Part shown: positions 9,603 through 21,514 of the stretch, one piece after another
Layout: every line of letters begins with the position of its first letter
How positions within the stretch are numbered: position 1 is the stretch's first letter
From: Euryodendron excelsum
Lineage: Eukaryota; Streptophyta; Magnoliopsida; Ericales; Pentaphylacaceae
DNA: 64,000 nt
Reading direction: 5' to 3'
Assembly: GCA_033060915.1 (NCBI GenBank)
Contig: CM065382.1
Span: 1,002,501 to 1,066,500, forward strand
Translations under genes and position numbers: made by a program
The notes under the pieces: generated by a model
The model's input: the letters and a program-made list of their open reading frames with translations, nothing else
What the model was told of the DNA's origin: nothing
The model's database searches: none

Positions 9603-12600
9603 GCTTCTGTTGCTCATATGGTGTTTTCATGTCGTTCTTTCACCCAGATTTTGTTAGGGTTTGTTCGATGTTTCAGAAAGAAAGGCAAGAGAAGGAAAAA
9701 TTATTTTTCTTTGTTTAGTTTCTAAACTAGAAGAAAAAAGAGAGAAATGGATGGAGAAAAAATTGTTTTTTCGCATTTTTTTTTCTTTTGCTTTCTTTTT
9801 TCCTTTTTTTTAATAGGTATCTTATTAATTTTCTTCCTCTTTACTTTTAATTTCAAACAAGAGAAAGTGATTTTTTTTTCTCATTTTTCTCTCATTTTTT
9901 TTACAAATCAAAAAAGGAAAAAAAAGTCACTTTCTATTTATTTTTTATATCATTTCCTTTCTCGTTTAGCTCTATGAGTATTAAACAGGAATTTAAATTC
10001 TCTTAATTCTATAAATTAGAATAGAGATCTCTATTTCATAGTTAATGGCTGTAATCTTATCACATGTCTTACTAAAATGAAGTCATTTTATATTAAAAAT
10101 TATTTTCTTATATATAACTATAAAATTATTTATTTTTAAATAAATTTTAAGTCAACTCATTTGAACCCTTCATTTTTATGTTAGTTAACGTGTTAACACC
10201 TCAATTAATAGAATGAAAATCTTCATTCCAGTTTTTGGAATGAAGAAAATCCAAATACATTAAACAGAACCTTAGGTTTGAAAAAGTGATGTGAGGGTCC
10301 ACCACCATTAATTTGGTAGGTGCATATTGTTTGTTACAATCTCCCCCCGCTTGTTTATAATTGGAAATTCATTATTACCCTTGTTTTCCCCATAGTTGTC
10401 ATCCCCCACTTCATCATCTTCTTCTTAAATTCTCTCTCTCTCTCTCTCTCTCAGTTGTATCCCCTCATCATCGTCTTAACTTCTAACACACACAGACAAT
10501 TAGGTAAGTGCTTGAGTTTATGATCTTGTCGTTGGAATAATTGACGATGATCATGAGAAAGTACTGCGGTGGATTACAGATCACTCCCTTGGCAGGATGC
10601 CGGCCGTGTGGTGTTGTCCTTACGTACATTAGAAGCAAGCAATTATTCAAATTTTGTCTGTAAATTGTAGTAAATGGAGTTTGTTGAACTGGCTTTTATG
10701 AGGTTGTTAGTGTGATGCAACATATATTATAAATTTATATCTATTTATCTATCTATCTATATATACATACATACGATTTTGTACTATAGATGGGCTACAT
10801 TTGGCATGTATGTAAATTTGTGGACTCCGCAAAAGAGAAGAGTGGTCATACATATATGTGTGTGCATAAATTCATAATGTTATTCTTATTGTTGTTGATT
10901 ACTGGTATATTTTGTGAACTATCAATCCCCGTAGTAGATTAAGGCCGCTCAGACAGTCATTTGATATCAATTAGCAAAACAGTGATTTGTATATAGAATT
11001 TTCTGCAGTAGTAGTGTTGCTTGCGTTGCCCATGGAGGTGGCAGTACATATCAAATTTGTAAAGAGGAAGAGAGGATAATGGGTACATATGAAAAGGAAA
11101 AGCGAAAAAAGTATCAAAAAAGAAAAAGAAAAGGAAAGGAAAAGCGAATTAAAAACAGACAAACTTCTGCCTCAAAAAACATTATGGGCACCTTCCCAAG
11201 AAAACCTAACCAAAGATCCATAGCATATAGACATCTATCTCTCTCTGCCTCTATATATACACACACATATCTCTCTGTGTGCAGCCTGTAAACACCAAGT
11301 GGGCAGCTTCTTTCACACCAGTGGGCAGCCTCTTTTACTCTCCCCCAGGCCATGACCTATTCATCACCATGGATCGAATATATATCTATATATACAATAT
11401 CAAGGCAAACGTATAATGTCAGAGCTATCAAAGGTAAATAATTTCTTTCCACTCCATAACACCTCTCATTTTTTTCATAATATATGTTAAGTCAAACCGT
11501 CCGATCGCGATCGATAAGGCGATGATCATTATGATAATTGAATAATCACACGGCCAGTGCCCTTGGGCCCACCACACACAAAGTCTAGAAGTCAGTGCTG
11601 GGCAGTGACTATGCAAGATACTTAGTTGAAGCAGAGATTTGCCGATTTGGCAATATCGCAGTTTTTATTAAATCAAATGGTTTTTAATTTATCGTAATGC
11701 AATTGTCTACGTTTTCACCGTCCAAGCGTATGGAGTAATTAGTGTAGCCTCCTGAGCATATCCACCTGACCTGACCACCCTTCCAAGCGAAGCTACCCAC
11801 ACTTGCGAAAAGGTCGTTCTTTTTCAGTAAATTCACTGCGAGATGTGGGCATTATTATTTTTTCTCTTGAGAAATTATTCAGTAAATCTGAATATCACGT
11901 TAATATAATGATATGATGTACTCGATCTATTAAAAATAAATACATTATTTATTTTTTATCAACTTAACTACGTATATAATAAATATAAACATGTTAAAAA
12001 AAATTTATTTTTATTATTTTAAAAAACAAGTCAATCATCATAAAAATTAGGTCAATTTATTAAAAATAAAAACATATTATTTTTAATAAATTAGTACATT
12101 ACATTATCATGGTGATACAGTCTTTCGGACTTACTAAATAAATACAACAAGCCAAAGGATGATCTTTGTAATTTTCTTCCTTCGGAGATGACTGCGACCC
12201 GTGATTTCTTGTCAGGTCCTTTAGCCTATTTCCCTTCTTATGAAAAGGCTGATTTCGTAATTTTCATAGAAATTGTGGACCTTTTCATTAACTGGCAATG
12301 CCTCACAAAAAAATCAGGTGGTGCACAGACCACGAATAAAAAGGTCAAACGCTGATGATGCCTCTCCGTTTACCTCACTTGGTGGTTTATAATTTGACCA
12401 TTCCGAAACATTGAAACATCTCATGACCCGAGCTCCCAGAACACACAATCTTCAGTACTCCGTAAACGACCTGATTTTTCACTCCAAAGCATATGGTGGG
12501 CTATGTTGAAAATTCCAAGAGTAAGGAGTAAGGATAAGACTTTTCTGCACCAATATGAGTGAAAGAATATAATCTGACGGTCACAAGAAATCTGATAATA

Positions 12601-13001
12601 CTAATAATTGTCTCCTAGCTACGTGGGTCCAATATAATGTTGGGCACTAAATGTTTTGCCCTTGATTCGAGTATATGAACCTTAAAATATGTATGTAAGG
12701 CACCAATCAACCTTCAAAAATGAAAAAACCTGTATATAATTAATGAATAAGCTAGCATTATTCCAACAAAACTATGTACACCTTGTATCCCAAAACTTGC
12801 CTATAAGATTTTCTGTTTGTTTCCCGGAAAAATTAAATGACTTTTGCGCAAAGTTAAAACCTAACTTGTATCCCAATACCCCACCACCCATAAAAAGACA
12901 TTACTTAAAACAGTTAAAAAGAACAGAATGCACATAAAATTCCGATCATGAAAAGCGCTTATCTCTCATCATCACTGCCAAAACATACCACAAAGCTCAA
13001 C

Positions 13002-13009
13002 TATATATA
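13002..13009 (+). promoter_or_regulatory. Putative TATA box of the beta-xylosidase gene
   Basis: TATATATA sits in CTCAACTATATATACCACC, 61-68 bp before the ATG at 13070. A start site about 30 bp on would give a leader of about 35 bases. Inferred from motif and spacing. Confidence 0.6.
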
Positions 13010-13069
13010 CCACCCCTTCTCATTCCCTAGCTTCTCACACCATAGGGAAGAGAAATATCATTTTCAAAC

Positions 13070-16000
13070 ATGAGTTGCACCAGTTCTCTTCCCTCTCTTT
13101 TCTTCTTTCTCCTCCTCATTGTCCCCTGGAAAACCATTGAGGCCCGGTTGCCCTTCGCGTGCGATCCGCGAGACGCGAAAACGAAGGACTTTCCATTTTG
13201 CCGGACGTCTTTGCGGGTACCGGACAGAGTGACGGACTTCATCGGAAGGTTGACGTTGCAAGAGAAGGTTAAGCTGCTGGTGAACAATGCTGCGGCGGTG
13301 CCGCGGCTGGGTATCAAAGGGTACGAGTGGTGGTCGGAAGCTCTTCATGGGGTTTCTAATGTGGGTCCCGGGACTGGGTTTGGCGGGGACTTCCCTGGGG
13401 CCACTAGCTTCCCTCAAGTAATCACCACCGCTGCTTCTTTCAATGCATCCTTGTGGGAAGAAATCGGACAGGTAACGTTTCTCTATTCTCACCCAATCAT
13501 GCAATCGGGGACAGTTTGGACTTCGGACACATTAAAACCAATTTCGGCAATGGATAAAGTTGTATCGGCGATAATCCGTTTTGCAACGTAAACATAAACC
13601 TTTTACATTCTGTCACGAGTAGTTAGATCTATACGCAAGTGTGATTTTATTAATGTTAATATTTTTTTCATACATAATTTTATACATGATGAAACTTTTT
13701 TATTTTATATTAATATATATACATAATAATTTTTAAAAAATGCAGCTCCCATATCATTTTGATTTGATTTTGGATAAAAATTTTGTTTGGTTACCATGTT
13801 CATTGTCAAGTGATTTCTAGAATTTGTATGATGTGATGTTTTGTGATATTTACAAATAAATTAGGACATTCTCATAATTTTAAAATTACTATAATCACAA
13901 TGTTCTATATAAAAATTTGAATAATAATTCTATTTGTGTACACCATTTTGTCATTAGGATTATATGCTATTGAAAAGAAAAAAATTACCATACAAATTTC
14001 TAACCTTGAAGTAAAGTTAATGCGGCCATTTTAGTCAAATAACCTGTAAAAAGTGAAAATGAAGTGCAATTGAAACTCTTTTTTTTCCTTTCGAGCCGTC
14101 CATTTGTCCTTGTTTAAAAGTTTTCTCAGCCTTATCCACTTTATGGGTTTTCGAACGAAGCTGATTTGATAGCAAATTGCATCTAATAACTCAATAATTG
14201 GCAAGCCAAATGGCCAACTTCCTAGAAGGAAAAGGTGATGCAATTATTGTTTATGTTATTATTTTAGTTATACAGAGAAGAGTGTTCCTGCCCAGCTCAA
14301 TCTTGTTAAAGACAAATCATCTGCATTAGGTGATTCAATTATTTAGGTTATTAAAATTGAATATAACTGTCTTATCTACTAATAGTTGTTGAGTTTAACT
14401 TTGATAAATTCCCATTATTATTAACTTAAATTATAGACGTGACTTTCATTTTAGTGGTCCCTACGTCCCCATTCCAAGACTGACCAATGTGGTGGGAAAA
14501 CACTGCATTTTAACCTGTTAATTGTCTGAGAAAGCCGGCGGTGGTGGTGCAGGTGGTGTCGGATGAGGCGAGAGCAATGTACAACGGAGGGATGGCGGGT
14601 CTTACGTTTTGGAGTCCAAACGTCAACATATTTCGAGACCCGAGATGGGGCCGCGGACAGGAGACTCCCGGTGAAGACCCCGTGGTAGCCGGTCATTACG
14701 CGGCAAGCTACGTGAGGGGGCTACAGGGAAATGACGGTGACCGGTTGAAGGTAGCAGCTTGTTGCAAGCATTACACAGCATACGACCTCGATAACTGGAG
14801 TGGCATGGATCGATTCCACTTCAATGCTCAGGTAAGTTAAAAGACCAATCAATCAATGCTGCCCTGCTACGCTATAAGACATCACACGTGACATCCGTCA
14901 TCAGTTTCAGACCGTTCATCTCTTTTCTGAATCACTGCTTATGATTTTGTAGTCCCCCCCAATACATAGCTGTATGTTGCTGTTTACGGCAAGAATCGAC
15001 AGCGTAGATGTCTTAATTTGGAGCGTATTGCACGAGATTTCACGTTCGCCGATACGGTGTTTGCTCAGTGATGCGAATTGCAGTGTAAATTTTAGGAGAG
15101 TGTTTGGACGTTATGTTTATAAAACATAAGTTATAAATTATTTTTAAAAATAATTATTTAGAAAAAATATAATTAGATATAAATTATTTTTTAAATTATA
15201 CACTTAAATATATTTTAAAAAAATATAAATATAAGTTACAAGTTATTAAATAAATTACGTTTAAACACCTTTTCAAGAAAAAAAAATGCTAGACACAAAA
15301 ACAGTTATTACTCGCTTTTTATTTGATGTGATCTATATTAATTGAGTTCACTTATTATTGGGAAAGATTCAACTAATATGAAACACATTAGATGGGAGGT
15401 GATGGTCTCTCGTATTTTTCTTTTTTAAAATTTTCACTGCAATTTGCATCACTGAACCTCTGTGGTAGGTGAGGGGTTTCTCTGCAGTGGTAGTTAAATT
15501 ACGGTCTGCTTAGTATAATTTTTTTTAATTTTATTTTTTGACTTGTGGGCAAAAAAATTAAAAAAAATGTCAAAATCTTGACTTTTTTCTTTATCAAAAA
15601 AATTCAAGGCATAAAAACTTTAAAAAAAAACCAACCTACATTGCCATGTTGGCATCAAATTAAGCACTGGCTTTGCAAGTACAGTCATAGCAAGCCTGGA
15701 AACCTTTTTCTTTTTTTCTTGTTGTTTTGGGCCATTGTAGTACAAACATTGCAAGCATGAATTCTTCTTTGATTTTTCTTTTTTATTTTTTTGGCCTAAC
15801 AGTATATACATATCTTGAGTTACAGCCTCTAACGATTAAAGGTTCAAATATTCATATTTTTGACTGGTTCAATATATATATGTATATTTTTTAAAAAATT
15901 TGTCTGTTCAAACATATAAATGACGAGAAGATGTACTTCACCTTGAAAATTCAAAATTATAAAACCCATTTTGGTTCACCTCATTTAAAATTTTACCATA

Positions 16001-19000
16001 TTCTTGCACATCCCCCTAGGATGATTCAAAATCTTATTTCTTTGCAATTTAATGCAAATTGAATCTTAGCCGAATTTGACAAGTGATTAAATCATTTAGA
16101 TCCTCTTTCTTTGTATAGATGAATTAAATTTCCAAATCGAAATGGATATATCTTTTGAAATATTTTTACTTGCTAGAGGTATTCTACAATTTTATTAGTT
16201 TTATTGATGATTTTAGATATTAAGCAATACATGACATATATACACTTTACAAAGAAAAAAAAAAATAAGACAGACATATCTACCATTGAAAGAATCGTTT
16301 TTAATATTTCAGACAACAATTGGCTGGCAATAAGACGTAGATATACTTATATTATTGTTCTTCATTCTAAGGCCCTTTCTTGATTTTGTTTTGATATATC
16401 TTATCCTTGTCGGCCATTCCTTCATTTTATTCCATGAGATAACTTTGTTGGTACCAACAAAAGTAATCAAAAGAAAGCGATAAAAATAATAAGTCGTCAC
16501 AGCTTGCGAATCACCACGTGCCTTCAGACAAGTGAAAATTTTTCTCACGTGGAGTGGTCACGATTATTCGCAGGTAAGCAAACAGGATATGGAGGATACG
16601 TTTGACGTTCCCTTTAGAGCGTGCGTGCTAGAAGGTAAGGTGGCGAGTGTTATGTGCTCCTACAATCAAGTCAATGGCATCCCCACCTGTGCCAACCCCA
16701 GACTCCTCCGTGGCACCATACGTGGTAACTGGCGCCTCAATGGGTAAGTTCATATATATGTATATTTACCACGCCTCAATGGGTAAGTTCATATATATGT
16801 ATATTTTAGGGAATCATGATAAATTAATTTGGATAAGTGTGAATAATAAATAGGAATTAGGGCATGCATGAGATTAGTTTGTGCAAGTAAAGAAAAAAAA
16901 TACCAACCATTACGTGAAGAAAAAAATAAAAATATGTGAACAGTTGAAAAATTGATTCCATAATTTATTATATTATTTTTTAAATAACAAAATTTTTATA
17001 CTCAAATTTTTTAACTGTTTAAAAAGATTAAATAGCATTATTTATCCTCACAAAATAAAAGTGTTTATTTTTTATAATAATATAAATATATATGTGTTAT
17101 ATATATCATCATCATCATCGTTGTTATCATTTCAACAACCGTCCGATTGACCTTCAGTTTTCAGCTTCATGATTTCGAGTATGATAATGATGATATTCAA
17201 TTATTTCAACCTCCACTGTATCGACTAACGAAAAAGCAACAAACGCTAATCATAACTTAATGGTTATCGTCAACCTTTTACTAATTACCTCTTTTCTATT
17301 GGTGGACCCGAAGTTACATTGTCTCGGACTGTGACTCTGTTGGAGTTTTTTATGATAATCAACACTATACGTCAACACCAGAAGAAGCAGCCGCAGACGC
17401 CATTAAAGCAGGTTAATTAATCTCCTTTTTTTTTTATTATAACGCATGCACTGTAATTTATTCCCGTTAATTTCTTATTTCAAACTCTGAAATATTGGTC
17501 GCTTTTTTCAAAGGCTTGGATTTGAATTGTGGGCCATTCCTAGCGATACACACAGAGAATGCAATTACGGGAGGGATTTTGACCGAAGCTGACGTGAATG
17601 GGGCGTTAGTTAATACAGTCACCATCCAAATGAGACTGGGGATGTTCGATGGAGAACCATCGGCGCACCCATACGGGAACCTTGGTCCCAGAGACGTTTG
17701 CACCCCTGCTCACCAAGAGCTCGCACTCGAAGCTGCCAGACAAGGCATTGTTCTTCTTAAGAATCGGGGCCCTTCGCTGCCTCTGTCCCCTCGCCGCCAC
17801 CGCACTGTTGCTGTTATTGGCCCTAATTCCGATGTTACTGTTTCAATGATCGGCAACTACGCCGGTAAGCCTATGTCTTGGTCATTTTACGTTTGTTGAG
17901 TCTCCTACTGTTGCTCAAATCATAATCTTATAAAAAACGTTAATATTCCAAAAAGTTCCATGAAAATAATGTGATAGGTGGTATTATAATAATTAAAAGT
18001 CATCATGATGCGGGTTTTTTTTTAAGATAAATGACTCTTATATATCATATCATTTCAATAATAAATTTTGTATAAATTTTATTATTTGCCTACCATTACT
18101 CTAAATCTTCTACACTTACTTATTATAGAGAAATAATGAAAAGACATGGGCCAGTCCATGCCTAGCCCAAATTCTTTTTGTGGTTAAGGCTGAATGCAAA
18201 GAGGCCGTGACCAGGGTGGATGAGTTTTGAGTCTGGCCCAACTGAAAAAGTTGAAAATACAAATGGATTTCTAATTATTGGTTCGTCAATAAGGTGTTGC
18301 ATGTGGATACACAAGTCCTCTACAAGGAATTGGGAGATACTCAAGGACAATTCACGAACAAGCGTGCAAGGACGTGGCTTGCACTACTGACAAGCTATTT
18401 GGCGGAGCCATTGATGCTGCCCGTCAAGCCGACGCGACCGTCCTAGTGATGGGGCTCGACCAGTCTATAGAGGCTGAATTCAGAGACAGGGCAGGGCTTC
18501 TTCTACCTGGGCGCCAACAGGAGCTTGTATCTAAGGTTTCCATGGCTTCTAGGGGTCCCACCATATTGGTCTTGATGAGTGGGGGCCCAATTGATGTGTC
18601 ATTCGCTAAGAACGATCCGCGAATTGCCTCCATTATTTGGGCTGGATACCCTGGCCAAGCTGGAGGAGCTGCCATTGCTGATGTCCTATTTGGAACCCAT
18701 AACCCAGGTATGTCCTAGTCTTTTGGACCAATTTCACAGGATAAGGCCCAATCCAGCCAAGACCTGACCTTTCTGGCCCTAATCAACTCCATGACATGAA
18801 TTTCAGGAGGGAAGCTGCCAATGACATGGTACCCACAAGACTACCTTTCCAAGTTGCCGATGACAACAATGGACATGCGATCAAGCCCGTCAAAAGGCTA
18901 CCCGGGCAGGACCTACCGGTTCTACAAGGGTCCGGTAGTGTACCCATTCGGGCATGGAATGAGCTACTCAGAATTTGTTCACACCATTGCCGATGCTCCA

Positions 19001-19411
19001 ACCGTCATCGCAGTTCCCCTGAAAGGCCGCCGTAGATCCAAGAACACAACCGTCTCCGGCAATGCTATTAGGGTAACGCATGCCAAATGTAACAGACTAT
19101 CCATTGGTGTAAACGTCGACGTGAGGAATTCAGGCTCTAGAGATGGTTCTCACACGCTGCTAGTCTTCTCAACGCCGCCTGCCGTCGGACACTGGGCGCC
19201 ACACAAGCAGTTGGTTGCTTTCGAGAAAGTTCATGTAGCGGCTCGGACACAACAGCGAGTCCATATCCACATCCACGTGTGCAAGTACTTGAGCGCCGTG
19301 GATCGGTCCGGAATTCGAAGAATTCCTTTGGGCGAACATAGTCTTCACATTGGTGAAATCAAGCATTCTATCTTCCTTCAACCAGCAACTCTGGGGGTGA
19401 TCAAATCATAA
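13070..19411 (+). CDS. BXL2: Beta-D-xylosidase, GH3 family (BXL1/BXL2 type), 7 exons, 772 aa
   Basis: Exons: 13070-13471, 14553-14831, 16574-16743, 17314-17411, 17514-17864, 18294-18707 and 18807-19411. All have GT...AG borders, and they join in frame to 772 residues, the usual size. A signal peptide (hydrophobic core [10 protein letters not shown], end near Ala25) sends the enzyme to the wall. GH3 landmarks are [48 protein letters not shown] and [11 protein letters not shown]. Asp289 in the last is the expected nucleophile. [38 protein letters not shown] and the C-terminal fibronectin-III-like part ending TLGVIKS follow. Family members remove xylose or arabinose from xylan and arabinan side chains. 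Wording is closest to BXL1/BXL2, and the neighbours favour BXL2. Exon 3 is odd at both ends: it starts with GTAAG, and its donor is duplicated 39 bp downstream. Intron 2 carries a MITE-like insertion. Confidence 0.93.
15095..15271. mobile_element. MITE-like element, family A copy 2 (in xylosidase intron 2)
   Basis: The ends are inverted: left GGAGAGTGTTTGGACGTTAT, right (reverse complement) AAAAGGTGTTTAAACGTAAT. The interior is AT-rich and shares ordered words with 9022-9198, so the two are diverged copies of one non-autonomous family. It lies in the 1.74-kb second intron. Confidence 0.6.
16733..16809 (+). repeat. 39-bp tandem duplication carrying the exon 3 splice donor
   Basis: The segment CGCCTCAATGGGTAAGTTCA and its continuation to 16771 is repeated from 16772 with about 35 matching bases. 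Each unit has the same AATGG/GTAAGT donor. Seen directly. The copies are almost identical, so the duplication is recent. Confidence 0.9.
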
Positions 19412-19554
19412 ATTTTTTTTTTTTGTGGGAAGACGGATATGCCTTCTTCCACTGTTCAACCATAGGCATACTCTTGATCAGGGGTGTTACTAAAGAACCA
19501 ACCCTACTGATCCTGAATATTATTACTGCATCATTCAATCAACAGATTGGACAA

Positions 19555-21250
19555 TTAAATGAAAAGTAAAATGATTCGTCAAAACCTACATAAGAACATG
19601 AGTTATATATACATTAAATATGTTAGTGTGTGCACTGATCTTTATCTACTTAACTCAGGACTTCACGTCACCCTATTGATTCCTTCGGTGCCAACATGCC
19701 TAGAGAATGGGATCTGTCTCCCATTTACTCAAATTTTTAATTAATACGCATTTGTTAATGTTACGTGCATACTGCGCATGTATCTATATACTATTGGTAT
19801 AAATCTATCTATCTATCTATAATATATACAGGCGTTACGTACTTACTTTGATAATTTTTCCACTAAGAGAGATCCTCATGGTCCTTGAATCTCTGATTCC
19901 CCTTAAAATAATTGAGAATCATCTACTTGTAAGCATTAGCTGGGTGGTGGGTAACCTCGGATACCCTTCCCTTCCGAAGTTTCAAGATTGATGGGTCGGA
20001 TCTGCCAAGCCAACCCATATGGGTGTGAAGGCACTATCTGGTATGTGGCATCAATTATCTTTCGGCTTCATGGTATGGGGTGTGCCTTGAAAAATCTGTT
20101 CTAAAAAAGGTTAAGATTTTGAAATTTGGCTCATGAAATTAAGTTTTATTTTATTTGGTAGATGGCCTATTTTCAAAAGGATACATGTTTTTGTTTTTTT
20201 TAGCTTGTCAGAAGATATTATAAAGAGGGTCAAAGCTGAAAGGAAAATCTGAGGAGAGAGGAGTTCGAAATCTAGACTTTCTCAATTGAGGCCAAAAATT
20301 CAGGCCAATTGGGTTAGTCCTAGTTGGTTAAAAAGATAATGTTAGCCCTTGCTAATATGCATCAAGAAAATACTTAGCTATTTGTCATATAGGAAACAAA
20401 CCTACTACTATCAAACCCAAAACTTTATCCTATATGATTTGCGATTAGAAATAATTACCAAGTAAATTATACTATCTAATCATTGGAGTGTTTTTCCACA
20501 TGAACACGTTTGATGAAATGAAAGGTGAAATGATTCGTCAAAACTACATAATAATTACGATTAAGTGCATGGTTATGCTGTAGGAAACAGAACTTATATA
20601 TACATTATGTATGAGCACTCAGAAGAACCTTATCTTAGGACTTCACATCACCCTATGATTTCTTCGATGCCTGCATGCCTGTGGGAGCCGTCTCCCATTT
20701 AATCAAAATATTTCAATAGTAGCCGTTAATTAATTAACATTGCTAACTACTGCATGTGCATGTATCTATAAACTAAAGGTTTATATCAATCTATACGTAT
20801 ATAATTTATATACACGCCGCTTAGATTCTCACTAAGAGAGATCCCCGTGATCCTTGAATCCCTGATTCCCTGATTCTCTTTAAAATAAGGATCATGTACT
20901 TGTAAGCATTAGCTGGGTGGTGGTTGGTCCCGTTGGATGCCCTACCTCTTCTAAAGCTTCAAGATTGATGGATCGGATCTTCCAAGCCAACCCATATGAG
21001 TGTGAAGGCACTATCTTGTATTTGGTACCAATTATTTTTCGGCTTTCTGGTATTGGGTATGCCTTGAAAAATCTATTCTTGAAAAGTTTTAAGATTTCGA
21101 AATTTGGCTCATGGAATTAAAGAAGTGTAGGCCGATCATGTATTTTCAAGCAATTTCTTCTTTGTTAGACTTCAAAACAATACATGTTAGCCTTTGCTAA
21201 TATGCATTAAGAAAATACTTGGGTATTGGTTATATAGGGAACAAACAAAT
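19555..21250. repeat. Diverged tandem duplication downstream of the xylosidase gene
   Basis: Two consecutive blocks share the same ordered sequence: about 19555-20405 and about 20515-21250. Shared words include AATGATTCGTCAAAAC, GACTTCAC(G/A)TCACCCTAT, CTTGTAAGCATTAGCTGGGT, GTGAAGGCACTATCT, TGCCTTGAAAAATCT and GAAATTTGGCTCATG. By eye the copies agree at most positions, with small indels and one larger unmatched part in the first copy (about 20140-20330). Neither contains an ORF worth calling. The unit may be a transposon remnant or an old local duplication. Confidence 0.8.
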
Positions 21251-21254
21251 CTAA

Positions 21255-21514
21255 CAGCCCTGTTTGGAATTTCGAGAAGGAAAGAGAAGGAAGAGGGAAG
21301 GATAGAGAAAATAAAAAAAAAATTATTTTTTCTTTTTTGTTTGGTTTTGTGAAGAACATGAGAGAAAAATGGAAGAAAAAAAAGAGAGAGAGTGATTTAA
21401 AAAAAAATTCTCCCTTTTACCTTCCCTTTTCCTTTTAGGTAGAATTAAACAGGACAACGAAAACAAATAATAATTTTTTCTTCCCTTCCTTTTCCCAAGT
21501 CTAAAACAGGGCTG
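21255..21514. mobile_element. Tourist-like (PIF/Harbinger) MITE
   Basis: The element starts CAGCCCTGTTTGGAA and ends with AAACAGGGCTG, a perfect 11-bp terminal inverted repeat (CAGCCCTGTTT). It is flanked on both sides by TAA (21252-21254 and 21515-21517), the three-base target duplication typical of PIF/Harbinger. The interior is purine/pyrimidine-rich, partly self-complementary and non-coding. Length is about 260 bp. Confidence 0.8.

Larger units (their letters stand above)
8249..13069. other. Large gene-free interval before the xylosidase gene
   Basis: This 4.8 kb is AT-rich. It holds an inverted-repeat element at 9022-9198, (CT)n/(TA)n microsatellites at 9552-9602, T-rich low-complexity DNA at about 9770-9960, a (TC)n run near 10433-10452 and several short A- or T-tracts. 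An A15 tract at about 8941-8955 follows a GC-richer segment. Short ORFs here are low-complexity translations. The last part (about 12950-13069) is the promoter and leader of the beta-xylosidase gene. No gene is supported. Confidence 0.55.
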
